A stretch of 64,000 nucleotides of DNA from JBMNKL01 sp050952225 (GCA_050952225.1 JBMNKL010000003.1:620001-684000); one strand, 5' to 3'. Counted from the first letter of the stretch, positions 17,698 through 26,814 are shown. Translations and numbers: made by a program. Notes: generated by a model not told the origin, from the sequence alone.

Positions 17698-18726
17698 ATG
17701 AATTCTTATGAACGTGTTATGACAGCTTTTAACCACAAGGAGCCAGACAGGGTTCCTATAGCTGAGTGGGGTGTTAACGAAAATGTATGGAGACGTATCA
17801 CTCCCGATGCAAGGAACGAATATGAATACCAGATTAAAGCAGGTTATGACATCATCCCGGTGCGAATACAATACCGGATTGTCAAAGACAATGGCAGCAC
17901 TTTTACCAACGAATGGGGCGTTGAATTCAAACATGGTGCAGAGCTTACCTCATGCGCGGTAAATTATCCCTTTCAGGACATCAGGGATATCTCAAAGCTG
18001 CGCATACCCGATGCAGACGATCCATATCGCTTTGCTCACTTGGAACAAGTAGTTCGTGATTTTAAGGGAGAACGCGCTATCTGCTTTTCAACACGCGCTT
18101 GTTTCCTCTGGGCGGCTGAATTGTGCAGGTTTGACACTTTTTTATTGTATCTTCTGACCGAGCCCGAACTTGCTTCCCAACTGCTGGACCTTATACTTGA
18201 GCATCAGATCAAGGTGGTACGGAATGCTATAAGTATCGGCGCTGACTTAATACTTGATACCGATGATTATGCTTTCAATTCGGGGCCTCTTATGTCTCCT
18301 TCCTTGTTTGACGAGTTTTTTGCCCCGCGTATTAAAAAATTTACAGACGCAGTGCACGCAGCAGGAGCAAAAATGATCAAGCATTCCGACGGCGACATAA
18401 AGCTATTGTTAGATAGCATGGTAAATACGGGCATAGACGGTTACCATTCCATTGATCCGGTTGCCGGCATGGATATCGCCGAAGTTAAACAGCAATATGG
18501 CGATCGTATCGTGTTAATGGGTAATATTGACTGCGGAAACCTTTTATCTTTCGGATCTGTTGAAGATGTCAGGAACGCCGTGCGTGACTGTATAAAAATC
18601 GCCGCTCCCGGCGGAGGATTTGTATTAATGACAAGTAACACCGTGCCGTATAACGCCAATCCTGCAAATGTAAAGGCGATGATAGATGCTGCCCGTGAGT
18701 TCGGCACATATCCCATCTCATTATAG
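17698..18726 (+). CDS. Uroporphyrinogen decarboxylase (UROD/MtaA) family protein
   Basis: 342 residues with the UROD-family barrel: MTAFNHKEPDRVPI at the N-terminus, DDYAFNSGPLMSPSLFDEFF, KHSDGDIKLLLD and MGNIDCGNLL. Related proteins include haem-pathway HemE and the methylcobamide methyltransferases MtaA/MtbA; the His and Cys in KHSDGD and NIDC fit a metal-binding methyltransferase-like member better than HemE, whose RQAGRY motif is missing. No corrinoid protein gene is nearby. The shared operator ties it to the catabolic operon encoded on the other strand, so a role in modifying (perhaps demethylating) that substrate is possible but unproven. Confidence 0.8.
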   Translation: MNSYERVMTAFNHKEPDRVPIAEWGVNENVWRRITPDARNEYEYQIKAGYDIIPVRIQYRIVKDNGSTFTNEWGVEFKHGAELTSCAVNYPFQDIRDISKLRIPDADDPYRFAHLEQVVRDFKGERAICFSTRACFLWAAELCRFDTFLLYLLTEPELASQLLDLILEHQIKVVRNAISIGADLILDTDDYAFNSGPLMSPSLFDEFFAPRIKKFTDAVHAAGAKMIKHSDGDIKLLLDSMVNTGIDGYHSIDPVAGMDIAEVKQQYGDRIVLMGNIDCGNLLSFGSVEDVRNAVRDCIKIAAPGGGFVLMTSNTVPYNANPANVKAMIDAAREFGTYPISL

Positions 18727-18759
18727 CTCACTGCATAGTTTAACAGAGAAATTAACCTC

Positions 18760-18805
18760 AACAGTGCGGCGGGGATATTTTCTCTTAATATCCCTCGCCA
18801 CTGTT
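18760..18805. terminator. Hairpin between convergent genes
   Basis: ACAGTG.CGGCG.GGGATATT pairs with AATATCCC.TCGCC.ACTGT; a long imperfect stem between the UROD gene and the RpiB-like gene that could end transcription from both sides, though the T-tract is poor. Confidence 0.5.
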
Positions 18806-18828
18806 ACTAAGAAAACAAAGGAAATGAA

Positions 18829-19302
18829 TTACAGTTCCTGACCGAATCCGTCACATTGGGCGCGAAGCCCTTTCAAAAATTCCACGCGGTGAGGCGGCTC
18901 TCCCTGGCACCATTCAGTATTCAAAAATATGTCCACAATCTCTCTTGCCACTGTAGGAGTCAGGATAAACCCACCTAACGCAAGTATGTTGGAATTATTA
19001 ACAATACGGCATTTCCTGGCGGCGTATTCAGACTCCACCAACGCACAGAAAATTCCCTTAAATTTATTGCATACCTGGGCTACGCCCATACCTGTTCCAC
19101 ATACCACTATACCCCGTTGAAAATTGCCTTTTTGTACTTCTCTTGAGATATTTTCAGCTGCTTCGTAATAGTAAACCGGCTTTTCCAAATCGGTTGTTCC
19201 CACATCGGTAACTTCATATCCCTTTTCCTGCAAATATTCCTTTATGTTTTCCTTAAGTTCGAAGCCTGCAGGATCTGATGATATTACGATCTTTTTGTCC
19301 AT
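18829..19302 (-). CDS. RpiB/LacAB-family sugar-phosphate isomerase, variant active site
   Basis: 157 residues. Fold and active-site Cys are kept (VVCGTGMGVAQVCNKFKG), with the Arg-Asn anion-binding region (CRIVNNSNILALGG). Two usual RpiB residues differ: the early D-H becomes D-P (SSDPAGFELK), and the REHNDAN-type motif lacks its His (RIVNNSN), the residue credited with ring opening of ribose 5-phosphate. The enzyme therefore probably isomerises an open-chain, perhaps four-carbon, sugar (phosphate) rather than ribose 5-phosphate. Last gene of the ABC-dehydrogenase-transketolase operon. Confidence 0.85.
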   Translation of the reverse strand: MDKKIVISSDPAGFELKENIKEYLQEKGYEVTDVGTTDLEKPVYYYEAAENISREVQKGNFQRGIVVCGTGMGVAQVCNKFKGIFCALVESEYAARKCRIVNNSNILALGGFILTPTVAREIVDIFLNTEWCQGEPPHRVEFLKGLRAQCDGFGQEL

Positions 19303-19331
19303 TTTTCCGTCTCCTTTCCCCTTTTATTATG

Positions 19332-20261
19332 CTATTTACGTGCCAATGCTCTTGTTGCTGCGGCGGCAATGTCCTTTGCAGTCATATGATATTTCTCTTT
19401 CAAATATGGCATTTTGCCTACCTCACCAAAATGATCATGGATACCGATCATCTCAATAGGAACCGGATATTGCCGTGCCGACAATTCTGCCAATGCCGAC
19501 CCGAGACCGCCAATTATATTGTGGTTATCGCATGTCACAAGACAGCCGGTCTTTTTAATGGATCGGAGTATTGTCTCCTCATCCAGCGGTTTGATGGTAT
19601 GCACATTAATATACTCCACGTCTATGCCTTGCGAATCCAACAGTTCTATAGCCTTGAGCACCTCTTGCGGCATGATGCCGCCCATTGATGTTATGGTTAT
19701 ATCCTTGCCCTCCTTTATCACATCCGCCTTGAAAAGGTCAAATTCATTGCTTGAGTCATGTATGTCGGGTACAACCTTGCGCTGTATTCGGATATAAACC
19801 GGTCCGTTGTATTCGATAATCGGCTTCAGGGCTTTTTCCAGTTCAATGTTGTCAGCAGGCGAGAAAATTACCAAATCCGGTATGCCACGCATAACGGAGA
19901 TATCCTCTACGCTCATGTGCGTGCCCCCGTTCAGCTCAGCCGCGATACCCTCATCAGTGCCCAACAGTTTCACGTTCAACCCTGTATAACACACCGATAT
20001 AGCCACCTGGTCGCATGCACGGCGTGTTATAAACGGTGTAAATGAGCCGCAAATCGGTATGAATCCATACGACGCCAATCCGGCTGCTATTGTCACCATG
20101 TTTTGTTCTGCCACGCCTACTTCAAAAACCCTGTCCGGATATACTTCCCTTATGTCCCATGTGCCATTTGCCCTTGCGAGGTCTGCCTCCACGAGCACAA
20201 TATTTTGATCAAGACTCATAAGCCTTTTAAGCTCGGTATTTAAAACCTGCCGCATTTCCAT
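19332..20261 (-). CDS. Transketolase, C-terminal subunit
   Basis: 309 residues with the pyrimidine-binding and C-terminal transketolase domains. The catalytic glutamate that activates thiamine diphosphate is in VGVAEQNMVTIAAGLA; GGTHMSVEDISVMRGIP is the usual following block. It must pair with the N-terminal subunit encoded 12 nt upstream to form one active enzyme. In this catabolic setting it would transfer a two-carbon ketol unit from the pathway's ketose to glyceraldehyde phosphate or another acceptor. Confidence 0.93.
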   Translation of the reverse strand: MEMRQVLNTELKRLMSLDQNIVLVEADLARANGTWDIREVYPDRVFEVGVAEQNMVTIAAGLASYGFIPICGSFTPFITRRACDQVAISVCYTGLNVKLLGTDEGIAAELNGGTHMSVEDISVMRGIPDLVIFSPADNIELEKALKPIIEYNGPVYIRIQRKVVPDIHDSSNEFDLFKADVIKEGKDITITSMGGIMPQEVLKAIELLDSQGIDVEYINVHTIKPLDEETILRSIKKTGCLVTCDNHNIIGGLGSALAELSARQYPVPIEMIGIHDHFGEVGKMPYLKEKYHMTAKDIAAAATRALARK

Positions 20262-20273
20262 GGTTACTTCTCC

Positions 20274-21095
20274 TTAACTAAGCTCATTGAGTATTATTTC
20301 TTTTAGTTTTTCATCCACTGCAAAGTTGTGGTTTTTAAAACCCAACTTTTCTGCATAAGATACACCCTTGCCCTTTATGGTGTTTAACACGATCATGGCT
20401 GGTTTTCCTTTTCCGCGCAGTGATTTTGCTTCTTTTATGGTCTCCTCTATTGCTATAACGTCATGGCCGTCTATGGAAAACACGTTCCAGCCAAATGCCT
20501 CCCACTTCTTCTCTATATCTTTAAGCTCAACTACGTCCTTGAGTAAACCGTCAATCTGCATATGGTTATAGTCAGTAAAAGCAATCAGGTTGTCCAGTGA
20601 ATAGTGAGCAGCTACCATAGCCGCCTCCCATATCGCACCCTCCTGGGACTCACCGTCCCCGATTATTGCATATATGGTGGCACCGTCTTTCCTGAGCCTG
20701 GAGCCCAAAGCAATCCCCACTGCACAGGACAGTCCTTGCCCAAGCGAGCCTGCAGTCATATCAACTCCCGGGGTTCTTTTCATATCCACATGGCTTGGAA
20801 GATTAGTGCCTGGCTTATTGAGGGTTTTCAGCTCTTCAAGCGGGAAAAACCCTTCATTTGCAAGTGTTGCGTACAGAGCCGGACCCGCATGCCCTTTGGA
20901 TAGCACAAGCCTGTCCCTTCCTTCCATTTTTGGATTGGAAGGATCTATTTTCATGATTCCGCTATAAAGCACAGTCAGCACATCAACCACGGAGAGCGCT
21001 CCACCTATATGGCCAACACCAAGTGTGGCGATACAGTCCATTGTCAGGTATCTTATGCGTTTTGCCTTCTTTTCCAGATAATCGCGCCTGTCCAT
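20274..21095 (-). CDS. Transketolase, N-terminal subunit
   Basis: 273 residues with the thiamine diphosphate-binding motif GDGESQEGAIWEA ending in DYNHMQIDG, and the early GHIGGALSVVDVL and SKGHAGPALYA blocks. Ribosome site AGGAGG. Split transketolases like this are widespread in dedicated catabolic operons. It is followed by the C-terminal subunit and preceded by the AroE-like gene (23-nt gap). Confidence 0.93.
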   Translation of the reverse strand: MDRRDYLEKKAKRIRYLTMDCIATLGVGHIGGALSVVDVLTVLYSGIMKIDPSNPKMEGRDRLVLSKGHAGPALYATLANEGFFPLEELKTLNKPGTNLPSHVDMKRTPGVDMTAGSLGQGLSCAVGIALGSRLRKDGATIYAIIGDGESQEGAIWEAAMVAAHYSLDNLIAFTDYNHMQIDGLLKDVVELKDIEKKWEAFGWNVFSIDGHDVIAIEETIKEAKSLRGKGKPAMIVLNTIKGKGVSYAEKLGFKNHNFAVDEKLKEIILNELS

Positions 21096-21118
21096 TTCTT
21101 CCTCCTAAGCTACTGCTA

Positions 21119-22009
21119 TTATTGTGCGAGACGATAATCACGCATGGCTACAGCAATGGCTACCGCTTCTTCTGCAACTTTAAGGGCAGAATTGGGTAAA
21201 TCTATGCCAAACCGGAATTTCATCATCGCAATCTGCTGGTTGGCAAGCATGCCCATACCGTTCACTATCTTAAGACCACGTTCTTTTGCCCTGATGAGTA
21301 TTGTTGTTCTTGGATATAGTACATCAGCTACCGTGGCATCATCAGGCAACTCATCAATAAAATCAACACTTTCATAATCCTCCGCTTGCCCGACTGCTCC
21401 CAGCGATGTACATTGTACTACAAGGTTGGATCTGCTGGCGAATTTTTTTAAATTTTTGTCAGTCATCTCGCCGCAATCTGTTTTTACGCCATACATGTCT
21501 GAGATTTTCTGCGCGATATATTCCGCCTTTTCTACCGTTCGGTTGAGTACGGATACGCTTCTGGCTCCCCTTTCGCAAAGATCTGCAGCTATTGGACCCG
21601 CTACCGCACCTGCCCCAAGTATCAATACATCTTTATCCTTGACCTGCGTGTTGCGTGCTATGGCCATGCCCATACCCACGCCGTCAAGCCCAACACCTAT
21701 AAGCTTTCCATCTTCCCACTTTACGTGATTTACACACTTAAAGACCCGGCTTGATTCGTCACATTCGTCCAGATATTGTATAATGTTGGTCTTGTGTGGC
21801 ATCGTGATATCGAAACCGATCATTTTCATTGTTTTGCTTGCATCGATAAATGCTGCCAATTCTCCTTCTTTGACTTCAACGTTAAGACATATTGCATTAA
21901 CATTTGCAAAATCGTACATCGCATTGTGTACGTAGGCAGCACAGCTATAATCAAGCGGATAGCCGATCTGGCAGCAATATTTTGTATTAATATCATGCTT
22001 GACTCTCAT
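21119..22009 (-). CDS. Shikimate/quinate dehydrogenase-like (AroE family) oxidoreductase
   Basis: About 296 residues; ATG 22009 follows AGGAGG and lies within the end of the dehydrogenase gene (17-nt overlap). N-terminal substrate domain keeps the catalytic Lys (DITMPHKTN) and Asp (GLDGVGM), and the Rossmann domain has GAGAVAGPIAADLCERG. The shikimate-carboxylate site, normally HSxSPxxHN, reads DYSCAAYVHN, so one of the two serines and the SP turn are lost. It is likely an NAD(P)-dependent dehydrogenase of another cyclic or linear polyol, not the biosynthetic AroE. The operon context favours catabolism. Confidence 0.85.
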   Translation of the reverse strand: MRVKHDINTKYCCQIGYPLDYSCAAYVHNAMYDFANVNAICLNVEVKEGELAAFIDASKTMKMIGFDITMPHKTNIIQYLDECDESSRVFKCVNHVKWEDGKLIGVGLDGVGMGMAIARNTQVKDKDVLILGAGAVAGPIAADLCERGARSVSVLNRTVEKAEYIAQKISDMYGVKTDCGEMTDKNLKKFASRSNLVVQCTSLGAVGQAEDYESVDFIDELPDDATVADVLYPRTTILIRAKERGLKIVNGMGMLANQQIAMMKFRFGIDLPNSALKVAEEAVAIAVAMRDYRLAQ

Positions 22010-23066
22010 CTGATTCCTCCTGTAAGTCACTGTTAATTTTTATCACACATTTTAAGGTATCAACTTTATTTAAGATGGAAGATTTAAATGCCTCTTCGGC
22101 ATCTCCGAAATCGTAAGTATCCGTTACTAACGGTAAGAGGTTTACCTCTTTGCTGGCAACCATCGAGATAGCTTTCGGGAATGTATTACAATACCGATAT
22201 ATCGAACGTATCTCTATTTCCCTATGGTTTATGCTCCAGAAATTAAAGGTAACCGGATCATATATATTGCCTACCATCATAATAATGCCGCCAGATTTGC
22301 AAAGTCCAGGAGCCATAGTCAGAGTAGCCTTGCTTCCGGCTGCCTCGAATACTACATCTGCTCCAGCGCCGTCCGTAATCTCCATAACACGTTCAGCGCA
22401 GTCTTCTTTTGCAGAATTTATAATTTCGTCGGCTCCGAGACTTTTTGCTTTTTCAAGCCTTGAGTCATACAGGTCGACTGCAATAATTTTGCCGGCACCC
22501 ATTGCTTTGGCAGCAAGCAATGTCATCATCCCGATGCACCCTGTGCCCAAAATTACCACCGTATCGCCCTTTTTTACTTCCGCCCTTTCAACAGCATACA
22601 GTCCTATCGCAAACGGCTCGATTAATGCGCCTTCAAGCAGCGAAACATTATCGGGCAATTTGAAACAACGCTCCGCGCTGTGAGCAACATAATTTCTCAT
22701 TACGCCATGAAACGGCGGTACCGATTTAAACCTTACACTCTTGCAAAGATTGTAGCGCCCGCCCAGGCAATACTCGCATTGTCCGCATGTTTCTCCGGGC
22801 TCGACGGCTACATTGTCTCCGACAGCAAGATTTTTTACATCTTCACCTGCTGCGACCACAGTGCCCGCACACTCATGCCCCAAAATAAGCGGGTCAACTA
22901 TAGGACCTTTGCTATAATTACCAGTTTCATAAAAGTGCATATCTGAACCGCAGATGCCCACATACCCCACTTTAATAACTACTTCATCGGGCTTTGGAAC
23001 AGGCATAGGTGCTGTGTCAATCTTAATATTCTGCTTTCCAAGCAACCATACAGCTTTGTTTTCCAT
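21993..23066 (-). CDS. Zinc-dependent medium-chain (sorbitol/threonine-type) dehydrogenase
   Basis: 357 residues, GroES-like plus Rossmann domains. Catalytic zinc region GICGSDMHFYETG and GHECAGTV; structural zinc cysteines in GETCGQCEYCLGGRYNLC; NAD-binding VVILGTGCIGMMTLLAA. Typical of polyol dehydrogenases oxidising a secondary alcohol to a ketone. First enzyme gene after the transporter and separated from it by a terminator-like hairpin, which suggests the transporter is made in excess of the enzymes. Confidence 0.92.
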   Translation of the reverse strand: MENKAVWLLGKQNIKIDTAPMPVPKPDEVVIKVGYVGICGSDMHFYETGNYSKGPIVDPLILGHECAGTVVAAGEDVKNLAVGDNVAVEPGETCGQCEYCLGGRYNLCKSVRFKSVPPFHGVMRNYVAHSAERCFKLPDNVSLLEGALIEPFAIGLYAVERAEVKKGDTVVILGTGCIGMMTLLAAKAMGAGKIIAVDLYDSRLEKAKSLGADEIINSAKEDCAERVMEITDGAGADVVFEAAGSKATLTMAPGLCKSGGIIMMVGNIYDPVTFNFWSINHREIEIRSIYRYCNTFPKAISMVASKEVNLLPLVTDTYDFGDAEEAFKSSILNKVDTLKCVIKINSDLQEESDESQA

Positions 23067-23101
23067 GTCTCTCTCCTATCCGTTTCCACCACGTAACTTT
23101 T

Positions 23102-23142
23102 GAAAAAACGGGCCTACAATGACCTTAATCGCACTGTAGGCC
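23102..23142 (-). terminator. Intra-operon terminator between binding protein and dehydrogenase genes
   Basis: Minus strand GGCCTACAGTG / CATTGTAGGCC stem with 10-nt loop followed by CGTTTTTTC. Likely partial, lowering expression of the enzymes relative to the transporter. Confidence 0.75.
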
Positions 23143-23172
23143 ACAATTAATAAGCAATTTTCGTTGCTTAGT

Positions 23173-24204
23173 CTATTTGATAACGCCGTTGTCTCTGTGC
23201 ATCTGGATATACTCGTCAACGTTTTCTTCCGTGATAAGCAAAGGTTCAAGCTCTACTTTTATAGGATCCATATCAGGATTCTCCACTAACTGCATGGCGA
23301 CTTCCACGCCTTTTTTAGCCATAATAGCCGCATCCTGCAGTACCGTGGCATTCAGCTCACCGGCTTTTATCGAGAGGCAACCGTCGGCAAGCCCGTCAAT
23401 ACCAAAGAATTTCATCTCTCCGACATCACGGTTGTCTGCTTTTGCCGCCTCGATAGCTCCCAGGGCCATTCCGTCGTTCATTGACAGTATGCCGTCAATC
23501 TGGTCAAAACGCTGGCACCAGTCAGACATCACGTTAATAGCGATATCCTTGTTCCAGTTTTCAACATTCTGAGTATCCAGTATGGTAACATCAGGCCGTG
23601 ATTTTAGTGCTTCGAGATATCCTTTTGAGCGTTCTTCGCTTGAGAACAGCGACGGTGTGGATTTAATCATGCACACCTTGGCATTTTGAGGCAAGATTTC
23701 GGCTGCATAATTGCCAATCATGTTGCCCATTACGAATTCCGGGAAAAACACGGAGCAGGAAACACCATCATCAACCTGGTTGTTTATAATGACTGTCCTA
23801 AGTCCCTTTTCAGCATACGACTGCAGTAAAGCATCCGTATCCTGGCTGCCGCTTACTTTCTGCATAATAACTACATCATAGCCTTCCAGTATCGCCTGAT
23901 CATAGAAGCTTTCCGTATTGGCAGGATCGCCCTGCTGATCAAGAACAGTATACTCGACATCCGGATAGTCTTCTTTCAGATACTTTTCAGTCATGTCCAT
24001 TAACCAGGTGCAGTATGGATCAGATAAGAGTTTTGCCAACACCATGACTTTCACAGGTTTTTCACCGGCAGTTCCTTCTGATGAAGTTTTATCTGTCTGC
24101 CCGGTAGTCCCCGTTCCTTCTGTCTGCTTATTACCGGATGTACATCCGACAAACAAACATAGAACCAATAGTAATGCGATCAGAATAACACTTGTTTTTT
24201 TCAT
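23173..24204 (-). CDS. Sugar-type ABC transporter substrate-binding lipoprotein
   Basis: 343 residues. Signal peptide with lipobox (CLFVGC) and a Ser/Thr/Gly-rich linker, then a periplasmic-binding-protein type I (RbsB-like) fold: KVMVLAKLLSDPYCTWLMD, MQKVSGSQDTDALLQSYAEKG, ILSMNDGMALGAIEAAK and FGIDGLADGCLSIKAGEL. It captures the solute outside the membrane for the permease encoded before it. The substrate cannot be read from the sequence; family members bind pentoses, hexoses, polyols and AI-2. Confidence 0.92.
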   Translation of the reverse strand: MKKTSVILIALLLVLCLFVGCTSGNKQTEGTGTTGQTDKTSSEGTAGEKPVKVMVLAKLLSDPYCTWLMDMTEKYLKEDYPDVEYTVLDQQGDPANTESFYDQAILEGYDVVIMQKVSGSQDTDALLQSYAEKGLRTVIINNQVDDGVSCSVFFPEFVMGNMIGNYAAEILPQNAKVCMIKSTPSLFSSEERSKGYLEALKSRPDVTILDTQNVENWNKDIAINVMSDWCQRFDQIDGILSMNDGMALGAIEAAKADNRDVGEMKFFGIDGLADGCLSIKAGELNATVLQDAAIMAKKGVEVAMQLVENPDMDPIKVELEPLLITEENVDEYIQMHRDNGVIK

Positions 24205-24289
24205 TTTTTTCTCCTTTCTTTGCTGCTTTTGTTATCATTAAATGCTGCGTCCTTACGAAACAGAGGACCCTAGCATATTAATGCAATAA

Positions 24290-25294
24290 TCATGCTTCCG
24301 CTTTCGTCTCTTCCTGGGTCAGCATCTGAGTATCAGCTTTTCTGACTTTGCGGGCTTTACCTAAAAGGTCGAAGCTAACAGCGAAAACAATGATGCAACC
24401 TTTTACAATCTGCTGTACATATGACTGAACACCTGTCAAGTTCAGAATATTACTGATTATACCGATAATAAATGCGCCCACCAGGGTACCGGCTGCCGTG
24501 CCAATACCCCCGGTAAAACTTGTGCCGCCAATAACTGCCGAGGCAATGGCATCAGCGTGATAGTTCATTGCTGTGTCAGGCAAACCCGAGTTCAACCGGG
24601 CCATCTGGAGTATACCTGCTATACCCACAAAAATTCCTGAGACTATAAATACCATTCTTCTTGTTCGTCCTACATTTATCCCGGAAGCCTCGGCTGCCTC
24701 AGCATTACCGCCGCTGGCATACAGGCTCCGCCCAAACCTGGTGTACCTGAGAATTATTAATGTAATAACTCCAACACCCAGCATTATAACAACAGGTAAA
24801 GGTAATATACCTGCAACGTATGTGGTGGATACCAGTCCCAGGTTTCCGATTTGGTAAATTGGGCTGCCGTCCGTGTATAAATACACGCTGCCTCGTGCGA
24901 TGGTGTCCATTGCCATCGTTGCGATAAACGCCGGCAAACGCAGTTTGGTAATCATTGTACCGTTTATATATGCGCATATTACCGAGACTGTGCAAGACGC
25001 CACGAATGCCAGTATATATGAGCCTGAGGCAAGGTATGCATTTATACCCACCATACCCGCCAGCGCCAGCACCGAGCCCATTGAAAGGTCAATCATCCCT
25101 GAGATGATAAGCAGTGTCATGGCAAATGCCAGAACACCCGTTACACTTATCTGCTTTGACACACTAATAATATTCTTGGTAGTCAAAAACCTCGGGCTGA
25201 TAATGCTTGAAACTATTACCAATAACACAAAAACAAAGTAAATGCCGTACTGGCTCAGCACCTGTTGAATTGTCCTTTTAAATTTCGGATTCAT
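24290..25294 (-). CDS. Sugar-type ABC transporter permease (RbsC family)
   Basis: 334 residues with about ten hydrophobic segments of the BPD_transp_2 family, starting after a short basic N-terminus. The cytoplasmic loop GRSLYASGGNAEAAEASGINVGR is the conserved ATPase contact, and SAVIGGTSFTGGIGTAAGTLVGA is the usual late motif. Forms a homodimer with the two-domain ATPase encoded 17 nt upstream. Confidence 0.94.
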   Translation of the reverse strand: MNPKFKRTIQQVLSQYGIYFVFVLLVIVSSIISPRFLTTKNIISVSKQISVTGVLAFAMTLLIISGMIDLSMGSVLALAGMVGINAYLASGSYILAFVASCTVSVICAYINGTMITKLRLPAFIATMAMDTIARGSVYLYTDGSPIYQIGNLGLVSTTYVAGILPLPVVIMLGVGVITLIILRYTRFGRSLYASGGNAEAAEASGINVGRTRRMVFIVSGIFVGIAGILQMARLNSGLPDTAMNYHADAIASAVIGGTSFTGGIGTAAGTLVGAFIIGIISNILNLTGVQSYVQQIVKGCIIVFAVSFDLLGKARKVRKADTQMLTQEETKAEA

Positions 25295-25311
25295 ACCATT
25301 TCCTCTCTTAT

Positions 25312-26814
25312 CTACTGTTGTTTTGCTGATGTTGCCAACTGCACAATTCTTGACTGTGTCAGCTCATCTCTGCTGAGTTCGCCTGTAATTCTGCCGTTAT
25401 ATAAAGTATAAGCCCTGTCACACATGCCGATGAGTTCAGGCAACTCTGAAGATATCATAATAATGCAGATGCCCGAGCGAGCCATCTCCACCATCAGTTT
25501 ATAAATCTCATACTTGGCGCCCACATCAATACCGCGGGTGGGTTCATCCAAGATAAGTACCTTGGGGTTGGCGAGAAGCCACTTGGAAAGTACCACCTTT
25601 TGCTGGTTGCCACCGCTCAAAGTACTTGCCTTCACGAATATATTCGGAGCCTTCACTTTTAGCTTCTTTGATATTTCTTGCGTTTTCTCTTTTTCCTCGG
25701 CAAGTTTCATAAAGCCTAACCTGGAAAGCATTTTCAAATTGCTAAGAGCAATGTTTTCCTTGATGTCCCTGCACAATATCAACCCATAACGCCTTCTGTC
25801 CTCAGTCGCCATTGCAATGCCGGCTTTAACCGCGTCCGACACTCCGTTAATCTTGATTTTTTCACCATTCATGTATATTTCGCCACTGTCGAAAGGGTCA
25901 AGACCAAACAGCGCCCGCACCACCTCGGTACGCCCTGAACCCATGAGGCCGGCCAGCCCGAGTATTTCTCCTTTTCTTGCATGAAAACTAATATCATATA
26001 TCCTTGAGGCATAAGATGTAAGATTCTTTACTTCAAGCACTGTTTCACCAATATCAACATCTTCTTTTGGATATACATTGCTAATCGTGCGGCCGACCAT
26101 CATGCCAATCAGAGAATCTTGCGTGTATTCATCTGCAGGTGCGGTATTAATGTGCTGCCCATCACGCAGAACCGTTATATAGTCAGCAATTTTAAATATT
26201 TCATCAATCTTGTGGGAAATATAAAGTATGGTAACCCCTTGCTCCTTGAGTAATCCGATATTCTTAAACAAACGGTCTACCTCAGCCTCGGAAAGCGCAG
26301 ACGTCGGTTCGTCCATGATAATAATGTCGCAGCCCGCCGTCTTGAGTACTTTGGTAATCTCTAACAACTGAATGTCAGAAACAGATAGCGAACGCATTAC
26401 TGTTTTAGGGTTGTAATGCAAATTAGCTTCTTCCAGAGTTTTCTTAGCTTGATTGCTTACCTCTTTCCAGTTTATAAAACCATAACGCCCCGGTTCACGT
26501 CCCAGCATTAAATAACGCTCTACCGTAAGATCGGGGAAATACTGCAGCTCCTGGTAAATCATTCCGATACCGTGTCTCTCGGCATCACGAGGACTTGAAA
26601 ACCTTACTTCTTTCCCGTCCAGCAGCATCTTGCCGCTTGTCTGGCTGAATACGCCACTGACAATCTTCATTAAAGTTGATTTTCCAGCTCCGTTTTCACC
26701 CATAATAACATGTATTGTTCCCTTTTTGATGCCAAAACTTACATTATTCAATGCCAATACACCGGGAAACGCTTTAGTAATATTCCTAAATTCCAGCTTA
26801 TACTCTGCTCCCAT
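25312..26814 (-). CDS. Sugar-type ABC transporter ATP-binding protein (RbsA/MglA family)
   Basis: 500 residues with two fused ABC domains. First domain Walker A GENGAGKSTL, signature region LSVSDIQLLEI and IIMDEPTSALSE; second domain has the usual degenerate P-loop GLMGSGRTEVV, signature LSGGNQQKV and LILDEPTRGIDVG. The full-length tandem form energises sugar uptake. First gene of the catabolic operon, unusually ahead of the permease and binding protein, directly behind a consensus promoter and operator. Confidence 0.95.
   Translation of the reverse strand: MGAEYKLEFRNITKAFPGVLALNNVSFGIKKGTIHVIMGENGAGKSTLMKIVSGVFSQTSGKMLLDGKEVRFSSPRDAERHGIGMIYQELQYFPDLTVERYLMLGREPGRYGFINWKEVSNQAKKTLEEANLHYNPKTVMRSLSVSDIQLLEITKVLKTAGCDIIIMDEPTSALSEAEVDRLFKNIGLLKEQGVTILYISHKIDEIFKIADYITVLRDGQHINTAPADEYTQDSLIGMMVGRTISNVYPKEDVDIGETVLEVKNLTSYASRIYDISFHARKGEILGLAGLMGSGRTEVVRALFGLDPFDSGEIYMNGEKIKINGVSDAVKAGIAMATEDRRRYGLILCRDIKENIALSNLKMLSRLGFMKLAEEKEKTQEISKKLKVKAPNIFVKASTLSGGNQQKVVLSKWLLANPKVLILDEPTRGIDVGAKYEIYKLMVEMARSGICIIMISSELPELIGMCDRAYTLYNGRITGELSRDELTQSRIVQLATSAKQQ

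Noticed and set aside
17698..18726. Haem-pathway uroporphyrinogen decarboxylase (hemE)
   Set aside because: The N-terminal RQAGRY motif of HemE is absent, no other haem genes are near, and it shares an operator with a sugar operon.
21119..22009. Biosynthetic shikimate dehydrogenase (aroE)
   Set aside because: The shikimate-binding loop is altered and the gene lies inside a catabolic ABC operon.
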